A DNA stretch of 40,828 nucleotides from Anaeroglomus sp964550565 (GCA_964550565.1 CAZKAI010000030.1:1-40828); one strand, 5' to 3'; shown: positions 17,434-25,948, numbered from the stretch's first letter. Numbers and translations are program-made. The notes: generated by a model not told the origin, from the letters alone.

Positions 17434-18753
17434 ATGAAACGATTTGTCTGCTGCGCAATGATCACTGCCTTCTACTGGATTGGGTTGAAAGAAGGATTTG
17501 CGGATAATCCTTTGATTCTCGATCAATTTTCAGCCGATCCGACGGCCCGTGTATTTGAAGGCAAAATATATGTTTATCCTTCGCATGATATTCCCGCCAG
17601 TCCAGGCCGGGGACGCGCCGGGTGGTTTGTCATGGAAGACTACCATGTTTTCTCATCCGAGAATCTGATGGACTGGACGGATCATGGCGTTATTTTGGAT
17701 CAGACCGATGTTCCCTGGCTTGAGCGAAAATCATTCGATATGTGGGCGCCGGACTGCGTTTTCAAAGATGGAAAGTATTATTTTTATTTTCCCGCTTCAG
17801 GCCGAATCGGTGTGGCTGTAGCAGAAAAACCCGAGGGACCCTATAAGCCGGCGGATAAACCCATTAACGGTGTGCGAGGGATTGATCCCTGTGTTTTTAT
17901 TGATAACGATGGAAAGGCTTATCTGTATTATTCGATGAATCGCATATTCGCAGCCCGGCTCAAAGATAATATGCTGGAACTGGATTCAGAACCTCTGGTA
18001 ATCGCCAATCTCCCCCAGAAAGGACTTATTGAAGGCCCCTTTGTGTTTGAGCGGAACGGTATTTATTATTTGACCTATCCGCATGTGCAGAATAAAACAG
18101 AACGACTCGAATATGCAATCAGCACCAGTCCGATGGGGCCTTTTGAACATAAAGGAGTCATTATGGATGAATCGCCCAGCGGCTGCTGGACCAATCATCA
18201 TTCCATCGTGGAATACAAAGGGCAATGGTATTTGTTCTATCACGACAAAGATTTATCCCCGGACTTTGATAAAAACAGGGCGATCAGGGCGGATTATCTT
18301 TCCTTCAATGAAGATGGCACCATCCGGAAAGTCACTCCGACCCTGCGCGGTGTGGGCATTGCTGATGCGTCCAAAGAAATACAGATTGACAGGTATAGCG
18401 CCGTGAGTCCCGATGGAGTAACAGTTGATTTTGTGGATTCAAACCAAAAACAAAAGGGCTGGAAGGCCGTTCTGGCCGCGCAGAATGCCTGGGTGCAGTA
18501 CAACGACGTTGATTTTGGCGAGCACAAATGGATTTCGGTCCAGGTCAAAGCCGCATCACAGACAGGCGGTATGGTTGAGATTCGGATGGACAACGTCGAT
18601 GGACCGTTGGCAGCTAAGGTCGAGATTCCGGAAAACAGGGATTGGTCAGTCGTCAAGTCCGAGCTTTTGAAGATTCCTTCCGGCGTTCACAACCTGGTTG
18701 TGAAACTGAACGATACGAAAAATGTCGAGATAGATTGGATACAATTTAAATAA
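17434..18753 (+). CDS. Exported GH43 enzyme with CBM6-like C-terminal domain
   Basis: 439 residues with a signal peptide at about 1-24. The GH43 propeller (about 27-305) has the three expected acids: Asp35 (SADPTA), Asp151 (GIDPCVF) and Glu200 (IEGPFVF). DMWAPDCVFKDGKYYFYFPA and GCWTNHHSIVEYKGQWYLFY are typical of GH43 arabinofuranosidase/xylosidase groups. Residues about 315-439 look like a CBM6/CBM36-type carbohydrate-binding sandwich (WVQYNDVDFG, VEIRMDNVDGPLAAKVEIP, VEIDWIQFK). Arabinose release from arabinoxylan is a reasonable guess. The start is set by TAGGAG. It is the last enzyme of the polysaccharide cluster; 120 bases separate it from the kinase gene. Confidence 0.9.
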   Translation: MKRFVCCAMITAFYWIGLKEGFADNPLILDQFSADPTARVFEGKIYVYPSHDIPASPGRGRAGWFVMEDYHVFSSENLMDWTDHGVILDQTDVPWLERKSFDMWAPDCVFKDGKYYFYFPASGRIGVAVAEKPEGPYKPADKPINGVRGIDPCVFIDNDGKAYLYYSMNRIFAARLKDNMLELDSEPLVIANLPQKGLIEGPFVFERNGIYYLTYPHVQNKTERLEYAISTSPMGPFEHKGVIMDESPSGCWTNHHSIVEYKGQWYLFYHDKDLSPDFDKNRAIRADYLSFNEDGTIRKVTPTLRGVGIADASKEIQIDRYSAVSPDGVTVDFVDSNQKQKGWKAVLAAQNAWVQYNDVDFGEHKWISVQVKAASQTGGMVEIRMDNVDGPLAAKVEIPENRDWSVVKSELLKIPSGVHNLVVKLNDTKNVEIDWIQFK

Positions 18754-18830
18754 CAGGGTCGGGTCAATATGGCTCATATACAGGTCAAAGTATGCGGCAT
18801 AAATGTGTAGGGTTACTGCACAAATCAATA

Positions 18831-18847
18831 AAATGGATTGGTCTTGA
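18831..18847 (+). repeat. Copy 1 of a shared upstream element (kinase leader)
   Basis: AAATGGATTGGTCTTGA, 27 bases before the kinase GTG at 18874. It recurs with one mismatch at 23318-23334 upstream of the lipoprotein gene. A regulatory role is inferred only from repetition and position. Confidence 0.45.
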
Positions 18848-18873
18848 GGATTATAAAACAAAAGGACGTTTCT

Positions 18874-21246
18874 GTGACCGAGGCCAATCATCAACTGCGA
18901 GCAGAACTTGAAAGCCGTATCCGGTTTGAAACACTGATTACGGACATATCTGCCCGATTTATAAGCCTGCCTTTCGGGGTGGTTGACACTGAGATAGAAC
19001 GTGCACTCAAGCAGATTCTGGACTATTTTGAGGGAGATCGATGCGGCATCATGGAGGTTCAACAGGACAAGCGGTTTGTCCGGGTTACGCATGTCTGTTA
19101 TGCCGAGGGTGTTGAGCCTGTATCAAAAGATATCAATCTGGCGGACCTTTTCCCCTGGTGTTATGAAAAGCTTATTCATGGACAGCCTGTTATTGTTGAG
19201 CGGATGGCGGACTTGCCGCCCGAAGCCCGGCAGGACCAGATTTCCTGGGCGGCGATGGCCACTCAATCGAATCTGGCAATCCCTCTTTTCAGGTCACAGG
19301 GCATCCCGTATTTGTTTGCCATTCAAACGATTCATCATGAACGCACCTGGCCTAAGGAATTTATCCCGAGGCTTAATCTGCTGGGTGAAATGTTTATCAA
19401 TTCGCTGGAACGCAGAAATGCCGATCAGGCTCTTAGAGAAAGTGAGTCGCGGCTGAATTTGGCCGCAGAATCCGTGGGTGTGGGCTTGTGGACTCTTGAT
19501 ACGATGACTGGAATTTTCTGGTTAACCAGGAAAACAAGACAATTATTTGGTTTTCCGCCGGAAGGGGAGATTACTTTTGAACAATTTCTTACTGTTGTAC
19601 ATCCCGAGGACCATGCGCTGATCCATCAAACTGTTGATCGGGCGCTGCATTCCAAAGAAAACAGCCGTGTTCAGTATCGGATTATTTTCCCTGATGGAGG
19701 CATACGCTGGATTGCATCGAGCGCAAGCATTCATGCGGATGCTACCCAGGAAATGAATTGTTTAATGGGTGTATCTGTCGATATAACCGAGCGAATACTT
19801 ACCGAAAAAGTACTGCTTTCCACCCAGGTCAGGCTGGAAGCGGGTGCTGATTTAACCGGTATTGGGTGCTACGAGGTGGATTTTGAAGAACCATCCAGTT
19901 TTGTCGATGCACGATTCGGGGCCATCTGCGGAATTCCTTCCGGCAGGCAGGTGGGACTTGAGACGGTTCAGTATTGGATGGACCATCTCCATCCGGATGA
20001 TCGCCATAAGGTTCTTGAGGAGCGTATCAGATTACACGAAGGAGGCGTAGATCGGGTCGATCTTGAGTATCGGTACCTGCACCCGACCGCAGGCCTGAAA
20101 TGGATTCATCATTTAGCCCGTGTTGCTGCTCGTAATGCGGCGGGGCGTATGATTCGCTCATACGGGGTGATTCAGGATATCACAGAAAGAAAGCAGATGC
20201 TGGAACATATCCAGGCTTCGGCTGAGGAATGGCAGACGACCTTTGATGCGATCCGGGATTTAATCCTGGTTTTGGATCGAGACTTCAGGATTTTGCATAT
20301 CAACAAATCCACCGAGGCCTTTTTTGGCCATCCCCGTGAACAATTGACAGGACGGCATTGTTATGACCCGGTTTTATGGGGAAAAATGCCTTTTCAGGAC
20401 TGCCCCCTCAGGAAAGCGTATGATTCCAAACATCATGAAGAATTTGAGTTTTTTCATTCACCCAAAGGCATCTGGTTTCTGGTGACGGCGGATCCCATGT
20501 TTGATTCAGAAGGCAATATGATCGGTGCAATCAATATTTATAAAGATATTACGGATCGCAAGCGATATGAAAAAGAACTAATTGATAACAGGGCGGCCCA
20601 GCATCTGTTTGCACGACGGCTGCTGACCATTCAGGAAGAAGAACGCCGCCGTCTGGCCCGAGAACTGCATGATGATTTCAGCCAGCGTCTGGCAGTGCTG
20701 GCAATGGAATTATCAGTGATGGAGAATTCGCCGCAATCAGGAAAAACAATGGAATCCGCACTGCACACGATTCGAGATCAGATAGTCAAGTTGTCCACGG
20801 ATATTCATGATATTTCGCGGCAGCTTCATCCCTCGATTATTGATGATCTCGGACTTGGCCGGGCAATCCAGTCGGAGTGTACGGGTTTTGCCAGGCGGAC
20901 GGGACTTCGCATTCATTATCAGCAGATGGATCTGCCGCGGACTCTGAATCGTGAAGTTGCGGTCGTTCTATACAGAATTACACAGGAAGCGCTTCGTAAC
21001 ATTCTCAAGCATGCCCGGGTTGACGAGGCAAAAGTGCATCTTGTCGGCAAAGATAATCAAGTGATTCTTATAATACAAGATCAGGGAGCGGGCTTTGACC
21101 CGGAAAATAATCAGTCATCGCATGGTTTGGGATTGTTCAGTATGCAGGAACGAGTCCAATTGATTCGTGGTCAATTATCGATTCATTCGGCACCGGGGAA
21201 GGGAACCGAGATACGGGTTGTTGTTCCCTTAAAAAAAGAGGAATAA
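18874..21246 (+). CDS. Soluble GAF-PAS3 sensor histidine kinase (NarL/HisKA_3 type)
   Basis: 790 residues with no transmembrane segment, so a cytoplasmic sensor. Domain order: GAF-like at about 15-185 (FEGDRCGIMEVQ), PAS about 195-310 (DGGIRWIASSASIHADA, then SVDITER), PAS about 315-440 (LHPDDRHKVLEERI, GVIQDITERK), PAS about 450-570 (LILVLDRDFRILHINKS, NIYKDITDRK), HisKA_3 with ERRRLARELHDDFSQRLAVL placing the phospho-accepting His at about 599, and HATPase_c at about 690-788 (EALRNILKHA, DQGAGFDPEN, GLGLFSMQERV). AAAGGA at 18861-18866 supports a GTG start; the frame is open to a TTG at 18838. The response regulator follows after 3 bases and is the obvious partner. The signal is unknown. Confidence 0.9.
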   Translation: MTEANHQLRAELESRIRFETLITDISARFISLPFGVVDTEIERALKQILDYFEGDRCGIMEVQQDKRFVRVTHVCYAEGVEPVSKDINLADLFPWCYEKLIHGQPVIVERMADLPPEARQDQISWAAMATQSNLAIPLFRSQGIPYLFAIQTIHHERTWPKEFIPRLNLLGEMFINSLERRNADQALRESESRLNLAAESVGVGLWTLDTMTGIFWLTRKTRQLFGFPPEGEITFEQFLTVVHPEDHALIHQTVDRALHSKENSRVQYRIIFPDGGIRWIASSASIHADATQEMNCLMGVSVDITERILTEKVLLSTQVRLEAGADLTGIGCYEVDFEEPSSFVDARFGAICGIPSGRQVGLETVQYWMDHLHPDDRHKVLEERIRLHEGGVDRVDLEYRYLHPTAGLKWIHHLARVAARNAAGRMIRSYGVIQDITERKQMLEHIQASAEEWQTTFDAIRDLILVLDRDFRILHINKSTEAFFGHPREQLTGRHCYDPVLWGKMPFQDCPLRKAYDSKHHEEFEFFHSPKGIWFLVTADPMFDSEGNMIGAINIYKDITDRKRYEKELIDNRAAQHLFARRLLTIQEEERRRLARELHDDFSQRLAVLAMELSVMENSPQSGKTMESALHTIRDQIVKLSTDIHDISRQLHPSIIDDLGLGRAIQSECTGFARRTGLRIHYQQMDLPRTLNREVAVVLYRITQEALRNILKHARVDEAKVHLVGKDNQVILIIQDQGAGFDPENNQSSHGLGLFSMQERVQLIRGQLSIHSAPGKGTEIRVVVPLKKEE

Positions 21247-21249
21247 AAG

Positions 21250-21891
21250 ATGGCAAAGGCAAGGATAGTACTGGCGGATGATCATCGCATTGTACTGGAA
21301 GGATTGAAAAATCTGCTGGAAGCGGAATATGAGATCGCCGGCATGGTCCAGGACGGGCATGAGCTCATTCACGAGGCCCTGCGTCTCAAACCGGATGTGA
21401 TCATCGCGGATATCAGTATGCCATCCTTAAATGGAATCGATGCCATCCGGCAGATTCATAAACAGGGATTGACCCCCAAAGTTGTTTTTCTGACGATGCA
21501 CAATGACGCAATGTATGCCAGGGAAGTGCTGGACATGGGAGCGTCAGGATTTGTTCTGAAGCATTCAGCGGCATCGGAGCTGATTAGTGCCATCCATGAA
21601 ATTCTCCGGGGTAATATGTACATCAGTCCGGCGATCTCTCAGGAATTACTGAAGCTCTATAAAGAGGACAAATCCGGTCGAGAAGGTGTTCTTGCGGCGC
21701 TTTCTCTGCGTCAGCGTGAAGTACTGCAATTGCTGGCCGAGGGGAAGTCTGCCAAAGAAATTGCGACTTTGTTAGCCATTTCAACACGGACAGTGGAATT
21801 TCATAAATATAATATTATGCAGCAGTTAGGTCTTAAGAGCAGTGCCGAGCTGGTCCATTATGCCATCAAGCACGGAATTGTTTCCATTTAA
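21250..21891 (+). CDS. NarL/FixJ-family response regulator
   Basis: 213 residues. The receiver domain (about 4-120) has the acidic pair Asp10-Asp11 (LADDHRIVLEG), the phospho-acceptor Asp54 (VIIADISMPSLNG), the conserved Thr region (VVFLTMHND) and a Lys (VLKHSAASEL). A LuxR-type helix-turn-helix lies at about 150-210 (LSLRQREVLQLLAEGKSAKE, TRTVEFHKYNIMQQLGL). All residues needed for phosphotransfer and DNA binding are present. It begins 3 bases after the kinase stop and is surely co-transcribed with it. Possible target sites are the shared elements noted upstream of the kinase and of the orphan receiver, but this is untested. Confidence 0.95.
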   Translation: MAKARIVLADDHRIVLEGLKNLLEAEYEIAGMVQDGHELIHEALRLKPDVIIADISMPSLNGIDAIRQIHKQGLTPKVVFLTMHNDAMYAREVLDMGASGFVLKHSAASELISAIHEILRGNMYISPAISQELLKLYKEDKSGREGVLAALSLRQREVLQLLAEGKSAKEIATLLAISTRTVEFHKYNIMQQLGLKSSAELVHYAIKHGIVSI

Positions 21892-21943
21892 ATCCACCTG
21901 TCAAAAATTCATTGCATACCTCGTAATTTTACCAGTTGTGTAA

Positions 21944-21985
21944 ATACGCCGATGGTCTATCATTTGAGCCATATAAAAGGCGTAT
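21944..21985 (+). promoter_or_regulatory. Two-part hairpin in the leader of the orphan receiver gene
   Basis: ATACGCC (21944-21950) can pair with GGCGTAT (21979-21985), and inside it ATGG (21952-21955) with CCAT (21969-21972). The structure ends 25 bases before the ATG at 22011. No T-run follows, so it is not a standard terminator. It also contains TGAGCCATAT (21965-21974), whose reverse complement occurs upstream of the kinase at 18767-18776. Confidence 0.4.
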
Positions 21986-22010
21986 CTTCACCAAATTAAA
22001 GGCGGCTGTC

Positions 22011-22409
22011 ATGAAAAACAATTGTATTGTTCTTGCCGACAAACATCAGAACGTCCTTGAAGGACTCCGGGGCTTGCTTGAAACGACGTTTGGGGGGGTA
22101 GTGATGGTTGCTGATCAGCCGTCGCTGATTGAGGCGTTGAGCAAAATAAAACCCCAATTTGCCATAGTGGATTTATCATTACTGATTCATGATGATTTGA
22201 ATGCGGTATGCGCACTGAACAGTCATTGTGGAGTCAAGCTTATCATTTTGAGCGATTATGATGATCCGGATATCGCTGCGGAAGTCCTGTCGGCGGGAGC
22301 TTGCGGAATTGTTCTGAAGCGGTGTGCCGGGACGGATTTACTGGATGCAGTGGACAGCATCAGTGAAGGTAAGACATATATTTCGCCTGCACTGAAAAAA
22401 GACGGCTAA
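22011..22409 (+). CDS. Stand-alone receiver-domain protein
   Basis: 132 residues comprising only a CheY-like receiver fold. It aligns by eye with the neighbouring regulator: LADKHQNVLEGLRGLLE corresponds to LADDHRIVLEGLKNLLE, and both carry an E/G-K-YISPA-type end. One of the two Mg-binding acidic residues is replaced (Asp-Lys in place of Asp-Asp). The phospho-acceptor Asp (AIVDLSLL) and the Lys (IVLKRCAG) remain. The DNA-binding domain is absent and no decayed remainder of it is seen before the next gene. AAAGG at 21998-22002 supports the ATG at 22011; the frame is open to 21936. It may act as a phosphate sink, competitor or dimer partner of the full regulator; that is inference. Confidence 0.75.
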   Translation: MKNNCIVLADKHQNVLEGLRGLLETTFGGVVMVADQPSLIEALSKIKPQFAIVDLSLLIHDDLNAVCALNSHCGVKLIILSDYDDPDIAAEVLSAGACGIVLKRCAGTDLLDAVDSISEGKTYISPALKKDG

Positions 22410-22450
22410 TACATGAGATCTGTACGAAAATGCCCGATAGTGCGAAAGTG

Positions 22451-22455
22451 AGGAG
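22451..22455 (+). promoter_or_regulatory. Ribosome-binding site deciding the PPK2 start
   Basis: AGGAG 7 bases before the ATG at 22463; the earlier ATG at 22430 lacks such a site. Confidence 0.6.
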
Positions 22456-22462
22456 TAGTCCA

Positions 22463-23272
22463 ATGTCCAAAAACAAAACAGAAGACACAAAAGGCAAAAT
22501 GAAACGCAGGGACTATGAAAAACAGCTCCGGAAGCTCCAGACGGAATTATGCCGGCTGCAGAAATGGGTGGTGCACAAAGGGCTTCGCGTGATTGTGGTA
22601 TTTGAGGGGCGCGATGCGGCCGGCAAGGGCGGCACCATCAAGGCCATCACCGAACGGGTCAGTCCGCGTGTATTTCGTGTGGCGGCACTGCCTGCACCCT
22701 CGGACCGGGAAAAGACCCAGATGTACGGCCAGCGCTACATGCAGCACTTTCCCGCCGCCGGCGAAGTGGTTATTTTCGACCGAAGCTGGTATAATCGCGC
22801 CGGGGTGGAACATGTCATGGGATTCTGCTCCAAGGCCCAGTATGAAGGATTTCTTGAAAACTGCCCCAAGTTTGAATCCTTTTTCATACGCGGAGGCATT
22901 ATTCTGATCAAGTTCTGGCTTGAAGTCGGCCAGAAGGAACAGCAGCGGCGGTTTGAGGCCCGGATTAAGGATCCCCTGCGGCAGTGGAAACTCAGCCCGA
23001 TGGACGTTGAATCCTATGCCCGCTGGTACGCCTATTCCAGGGCACGTGACCGGATGCTGGATGCAACCGATACAAAGGATGCTCCCTGGTACATTGTCCG
23101 CTCGGATGATAAGCGGCGTGCCCGCCTGAACTGTATTTCGCACCTGCTGAGTATGGTTCCTTACAAGAAGATAAAGCATAAGCAAGTGAAACTCCCGTCA
23201 CGATCCCCAAAGGGCAAGTACGATGATCAGACAACCCTGGCAAAACGGCGTTTTGTTGCGGAAAAATTTTAA
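22463..23272 (+). CDS. ppk2: Polyphosphate kinase 2 (PPK2)
   Basis: 269 residues, the usual length of a one-domain PPK2. The Walker A motif is FEGRDAAGKGG (Lys55), the lid/second region is MQHFPAAGEVVIFDRSWYNR with Walker B Asp106, and KFWLEVGQKEQQRRFEAR and WKLSPMDVESYARW are diagnostic PPK2 blocks. The enzyme transfers phosphate between polyphosphate and nucleotides in the cytoplasm; whether it prefers ADP, GDP or AMP cannot be settled by eye. It stands 53 bases after the orphan receiver and 74 before a lipoprotein gene. Polyphosphate metabolism at the head of an efflux, channel and lipoprotein cluster suggests an energy- or stress-related role. Confidence 0.95.
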   Translation: MSKNKTEDTKGKMKRRDYEKQLRKLQTELCRLQKWVVHKGLRVIVVFEGRDAAGKGGTIKAITERVSPRVFRVAALPAPSDREKTQMYGQRYMQHFPAAGEVVIFDRSWYNRAGVEHVMGFCSKAQYEGFLENCPKFESFFIRGGIILIKFWLEVGQKEQQRRFEARIKDPLRQWKLSPMDVESYARWYAYSRARDRMLDATDTKDAPWYIVRSDDKRRARLNCISHLLSMVPYKKIKHKQVKLPSRSPKGKYDDQTTLAKRRFVAEKF

Positions 23273-23317
23273 CGTAATTTTATGAAGGCGTGATAAATGC
23301 GGTTGATGTGTACTATC

Positions 23318-23334
23318 AAATGGATTGGTCTCGA
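23318..23334 (+). repeat. Copy 2 of a shared upstream element (lipoprotein leader)
   Basis: AAATGGATTGGTCTCGA, 12 bases before the ATG at 23347 and just ahead of the AAAGGA ribosome-binding site. It differs at one position from the copy at 18831-18847. Confidence 0.45.
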
Positions 23335-23346
23335 AAGGAATAGTAT

Positions 23347-23913
23347 ATGAAATATGGCTTTGGGATTCTTGTCTTGATTACGATGATGATCATTTGCGGT
23401 TGTGCTGCGAACAAACAAGCCACTGCGCCGAGCACTTTATCAAATGTGGGTGTAAGAACGTCTTTCAGTCCTGCCGCGCAATTTCCCAGGGGCAGTCACT
23501 ATGCTTTTGTGCAGTTTGCATCGGCCAGTGACCGCAGTGAGGAGGAGGCCAGGATTGAGCAGCGGCTTCGGACATCACTGTCAAACGAATTAAAGAACAA
23601 GGGGTATAAGCCGGGCGAATATTCGGACATTGATTTCTTTGTGGTCTATACCCTTGGGCTCCAGCATGAAATTGAGGTCTTGATTGGCAAGAGCAAAGTG
23701 CAGGGCAATGAATGGATTACTGCCCTGGTGGCTCCCAACGATTATGTCAGCGGCGCGCTGCTGGTACAGATGATCGATGCCAAAAAGATGGAACCGGTGT
23801 GGCTGGGTGTGTTTAATGCAGATGTGGCCCTTGTATCCATCAGCGAGCGTGACAAGCAGGAAAGAGCGGATTTTGCCGTACGTGAATTGCTCAAACAATT
23901 TCCGCCGAAGTAA
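23347..23913 (+). CDS. Lipoprotein, DUF4136-like
   Basis: 188 residues. The N-terminus is a lipoprotein signal (hydrophobic ILVLITMMIICGC, lipid-accepted Cys at residue 19). The mature part resembles DUF4136 envelope lipoproteins: a short strand with YAFVQFAS, an acidic helix (EEEARIEQRLRTSLSNELKN), then KGYKPGEYSDIDFFVVY and a final helix with ADFAVRELLKQFPPK, a layout shared with that family. No enzymatic motif is seen. It lies after PPK2 and before a small K+ channel, in a run of envelope genes. Function is unknown; DUF4136 assignment is from pattern memory and moderate. Confidence 0.6.
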   Translation: MKYGFGILVLITMMIICGCAANKQATAPSTLSNVGVRTSFSPAAQFPRGSHYAFVQFASASDRSEEEARIEQRLRTSLSNELKNKGYKPGEYSDIDFFVVYTLGLQHEIEVLIGKSKVQGNEWITALVAPNDYVSGALLVQMIDAKKMEPVWLGVFNADVALVSISERDKQERADFAVRELLKQFPPK

Positions 23914-23969
23914 GCCAGGCATTGATAAGCCCTGCGAAAATAAAAGTGCTTGGAAAACGGAACTGGTGT

Positions 23970-24422
23970 ATGCTGAAATTGCTGCTGGTGAGTTTGATTT
24001 TGACGGGCATGACCGTGCTGATTCATGGCATCGGCACGCTATATGCTGTTTTGCATATCGTCAGACTCTGGGCCAAGCGGCGTAATGGTCAAAAAGTCCT
24101 GGATGTGGAAATGCTGATTATTCGGCTGGTTAGCTGCCTGCTTTTACTGCATCTAATCGAGGCCGGAATCTGGGCTTCTTTTTATTATTTCAGCGGCACG
24201 ATCGCAAGCTTTGAAACAGCAGCTTATTATTCGCTGACCAGCTATACGACCGTGGGATATGGCGACGTGGTTTTGACCGGACACTGGCGATTGTTGGGTC
24301 CGATTGAGGCTTCGGTGGGTGTCCTGATGCTGGGATGGTCAACCGGTATTATTGTGACAGCTATTATGAAGGCATATAACAGCCGATTGAAATTGACTTT
24401 GACCGACCCGGAGCAATCCTGA
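23970..24422 (+). CDS. Small potassium-channel-like membrane protein
   Basis: 150 residues with hydrophobic segments at about 2-28, 47-75 and 105-130. The loop before the last carries the K+ selectivity filter TTVGYGD (Val95-Asp99), preceded by a pore helix (FETAAYYSLTSY), as in Ion_trans_2 channels. There is no regulatory (RCK or cyclic-nucleotide) domain, only a short tail. The ATG at 23970 is chosen because an upstream TTG at 23922 would add a polar extension without a ribosome-binding site. It presumably conducts K+ or a similar cation across the inner membrane. Neighbours are a lipoprotein and the RND efflux system. Three rather than two hydrophobic segments is slightly unusual for the simplest channels. 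Confidence 0.8.
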   Translation: MLKLLLVSLILTGMTVLIHGIGTLYAVLHIVRLWAKRRNGQKVLDVEMLIIRLVSCLLLLHLIEAGIWASFYYFSGTIASFETAAYYSLTSYTTVGYGDVVLTGHWRLLGPIEASVGVLMLGWSTGIIVTAIMKAYNSRLKLTLTDPEQS

Positions 24423-24463
24423 GTTAATGATGAAGGTACGTGAATTCTAAAAAAAGGTGATTT

Positions 24464-25948
24464 ATGAAAATGAACTGGAACCAGGTTAAGAACATCAATT
24501 TTATGCTGTTGTTCACTGTGGTGCTGCTGGCCGGATGCAAAGTCGGGCCGGATTATAAGACACCTGAAGTGATTATGCCGGACGCCTGGCATCAGCAGGC
24601 AACACAGGGATTGGCACAGGGGCAGGCGGATTACCAGACCTGGTGGCTGCAGCTTGAAGATCCGGTGTTGACAGACCTGATTGACCAGGCAACCGAGGGC
24701 AACCTGGATGTCAAGACAGCCGTTTCACGCATCCAGCAGGCTCGGGCGCTGCTTGGCATTGCCACGGGAGAGTATTACCCGCAGGTCGATGCATCCGGTT
24801 TTTATTCCCGGGACCGGGAAAGTAAAAACGGCTTAAATGCGCCGGCTGTCGGTGATCCTGACCAGACGAATCTTCACAACATTGGGGCGGGTGCGACCTG
24901 GGAGGCCGATGTCTTCGGCAGAATCAGCCGGTCGGTCGAGTCTTCACAGGCAACCCTGGAAGCATCGGTAGAAAATTATCGCGATGTCCTGGTCGTTTTA
25001 TATTCCGATATTGCACAGAATTATATCGAACTGCGGGCATTGCAGGCTCGCATCCAGTATGCCCTGGATAATATCAAATTGCAGCAGGAAACGCTGAAAC
25101 TGACACAGGACCGATTCGATGCGGAACTGGTGCCGGAACTGGACGTCCAGCAGGCCCGATTCAATCTGGCTAATACGGAATCGCTGGTGCCGGATTTGCG
25201 GTCTCTGCAGGTGCAGGCCATCAATCGCCTGAATGTTCTGCTGGGTCAGCCGGCCGGACAGCTCAATGCCGAATTGCTGAAAACAGCAGCAGTGCCTTCA
25301 ATGCCCAAAGAGGTGCTCGTAGGGCTGCCGGCCGAACTCCTCCGACAGCGTCCGGATATCCGAAAAGCGGAGCGGGCGTTGGCGGCTCAAACGGCTCAAA
25401 TCGGTGTTGCGACGGCGGATTTATATCCGAGTTTCTCCCTGTCGGGCACTCTGGCTCTGGAAGCTCAGCAAATTGGTGATGTGGGGGAATGGAACAGCCG
25501 AGCCTGGGGATTCGGTCCGGCCTTTCGATGGAATCTTTTTGATGGAGGACGGATTCGCAATAATATCCTGTTTGAAGAGGCCAAGGCACAGGAGACGCTG
25601 AATCAGTACAAGCAGACCATTTTGCTGGCGGTGGAAGAGGTCGAAAACGCAATGGTTTCCTATCAGGAAGAACAGGTCAAGTATGAGGCGCTGGACCGTT
25701 CGGTTATTGCATCTCAAAAATCGGTTGAATTGGTTAGCGATTTGTATCGGAACGGCCTGACCGATTTTCAGAATGTTCTGGATATGCAGAGGTTTCTTTC
25801 ACAGCAGCAGGATAAACTGGCGCTGAGCCAGGGAACCGTGGTTAAAAATCTGGTCCGGATCTATAAGGCGTTAGGCGGCGGCTGGTCCGACCAAAAACAT
25901 AATCTGGCAATTCTCGATAATCAGGAGATGTATCATGGCACAAAATAA
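24464..25948 (+). CDS. RND efflux outer-membrane lipoprotein (NodT/OprM-type OMF)
   Basis: 494 residues with a canonical lipobox (VLLAGCKVGPDYKTP) typical of NodT-family outer-membrane factors. Two repeated coiled-coil/beta-barrel halves are visible: DLIDQATEGNLDVKTAVSRI and ALLGIATGEYYPQV in the first, and LLRQRPDIRKAERALAAQTA and IGVATADLYPSFSLSG in the second, all OEP-family signatures. Length matches the family. It forms the trimeric outer-membrane duct of a tripartite pump. AAAGGTGA precedes the ATG. Its end overlaps the next gene by 14 bases, showing one operon in which the outer-membrane factor is encoded first. Confidence 0.93.
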   Translation: MKMNWNQVKNINFMLLFTVVLLAGCKVGPDYKTPEVIMPDAWHQQATQGLAQGQADYQTWWLQLEDPVLTDLIDQATEGNLDVKTAVSRIQQARALLGIATGEYYPQVDASGFYSRDRESKNGLNAPAVGDPDQTNLHNIGAGATWEADVFGRISRSVESSQATLEASVENYRDVLVVLYSDIAQNYIELRALQARIQYALDNIKLQQETLKLTQDRFDAELVPELDVQQARFNLANTESLVPDLRSLQVQAINRLNVLLGQPAGQLNAELLKTAAVPSMPKEVLVGLPAELLRQRPDIRKAERALAAQTAQIGVATADLYPSFSLSGTLALEAQQIGDVGEWNSRAWGFGPAFRWNLFDGGRIRNNILFEEAKAQETLNQYKQTILLAVEEVENAMVSYQEEQVKYEALDRSVIASQKSVELVSDLYRNGLTDFQNVLDMQRFLSQQQDKLALSQGTVVKNLVRIYKALGGGWSDQKHNLAILDNQEMYHGTK

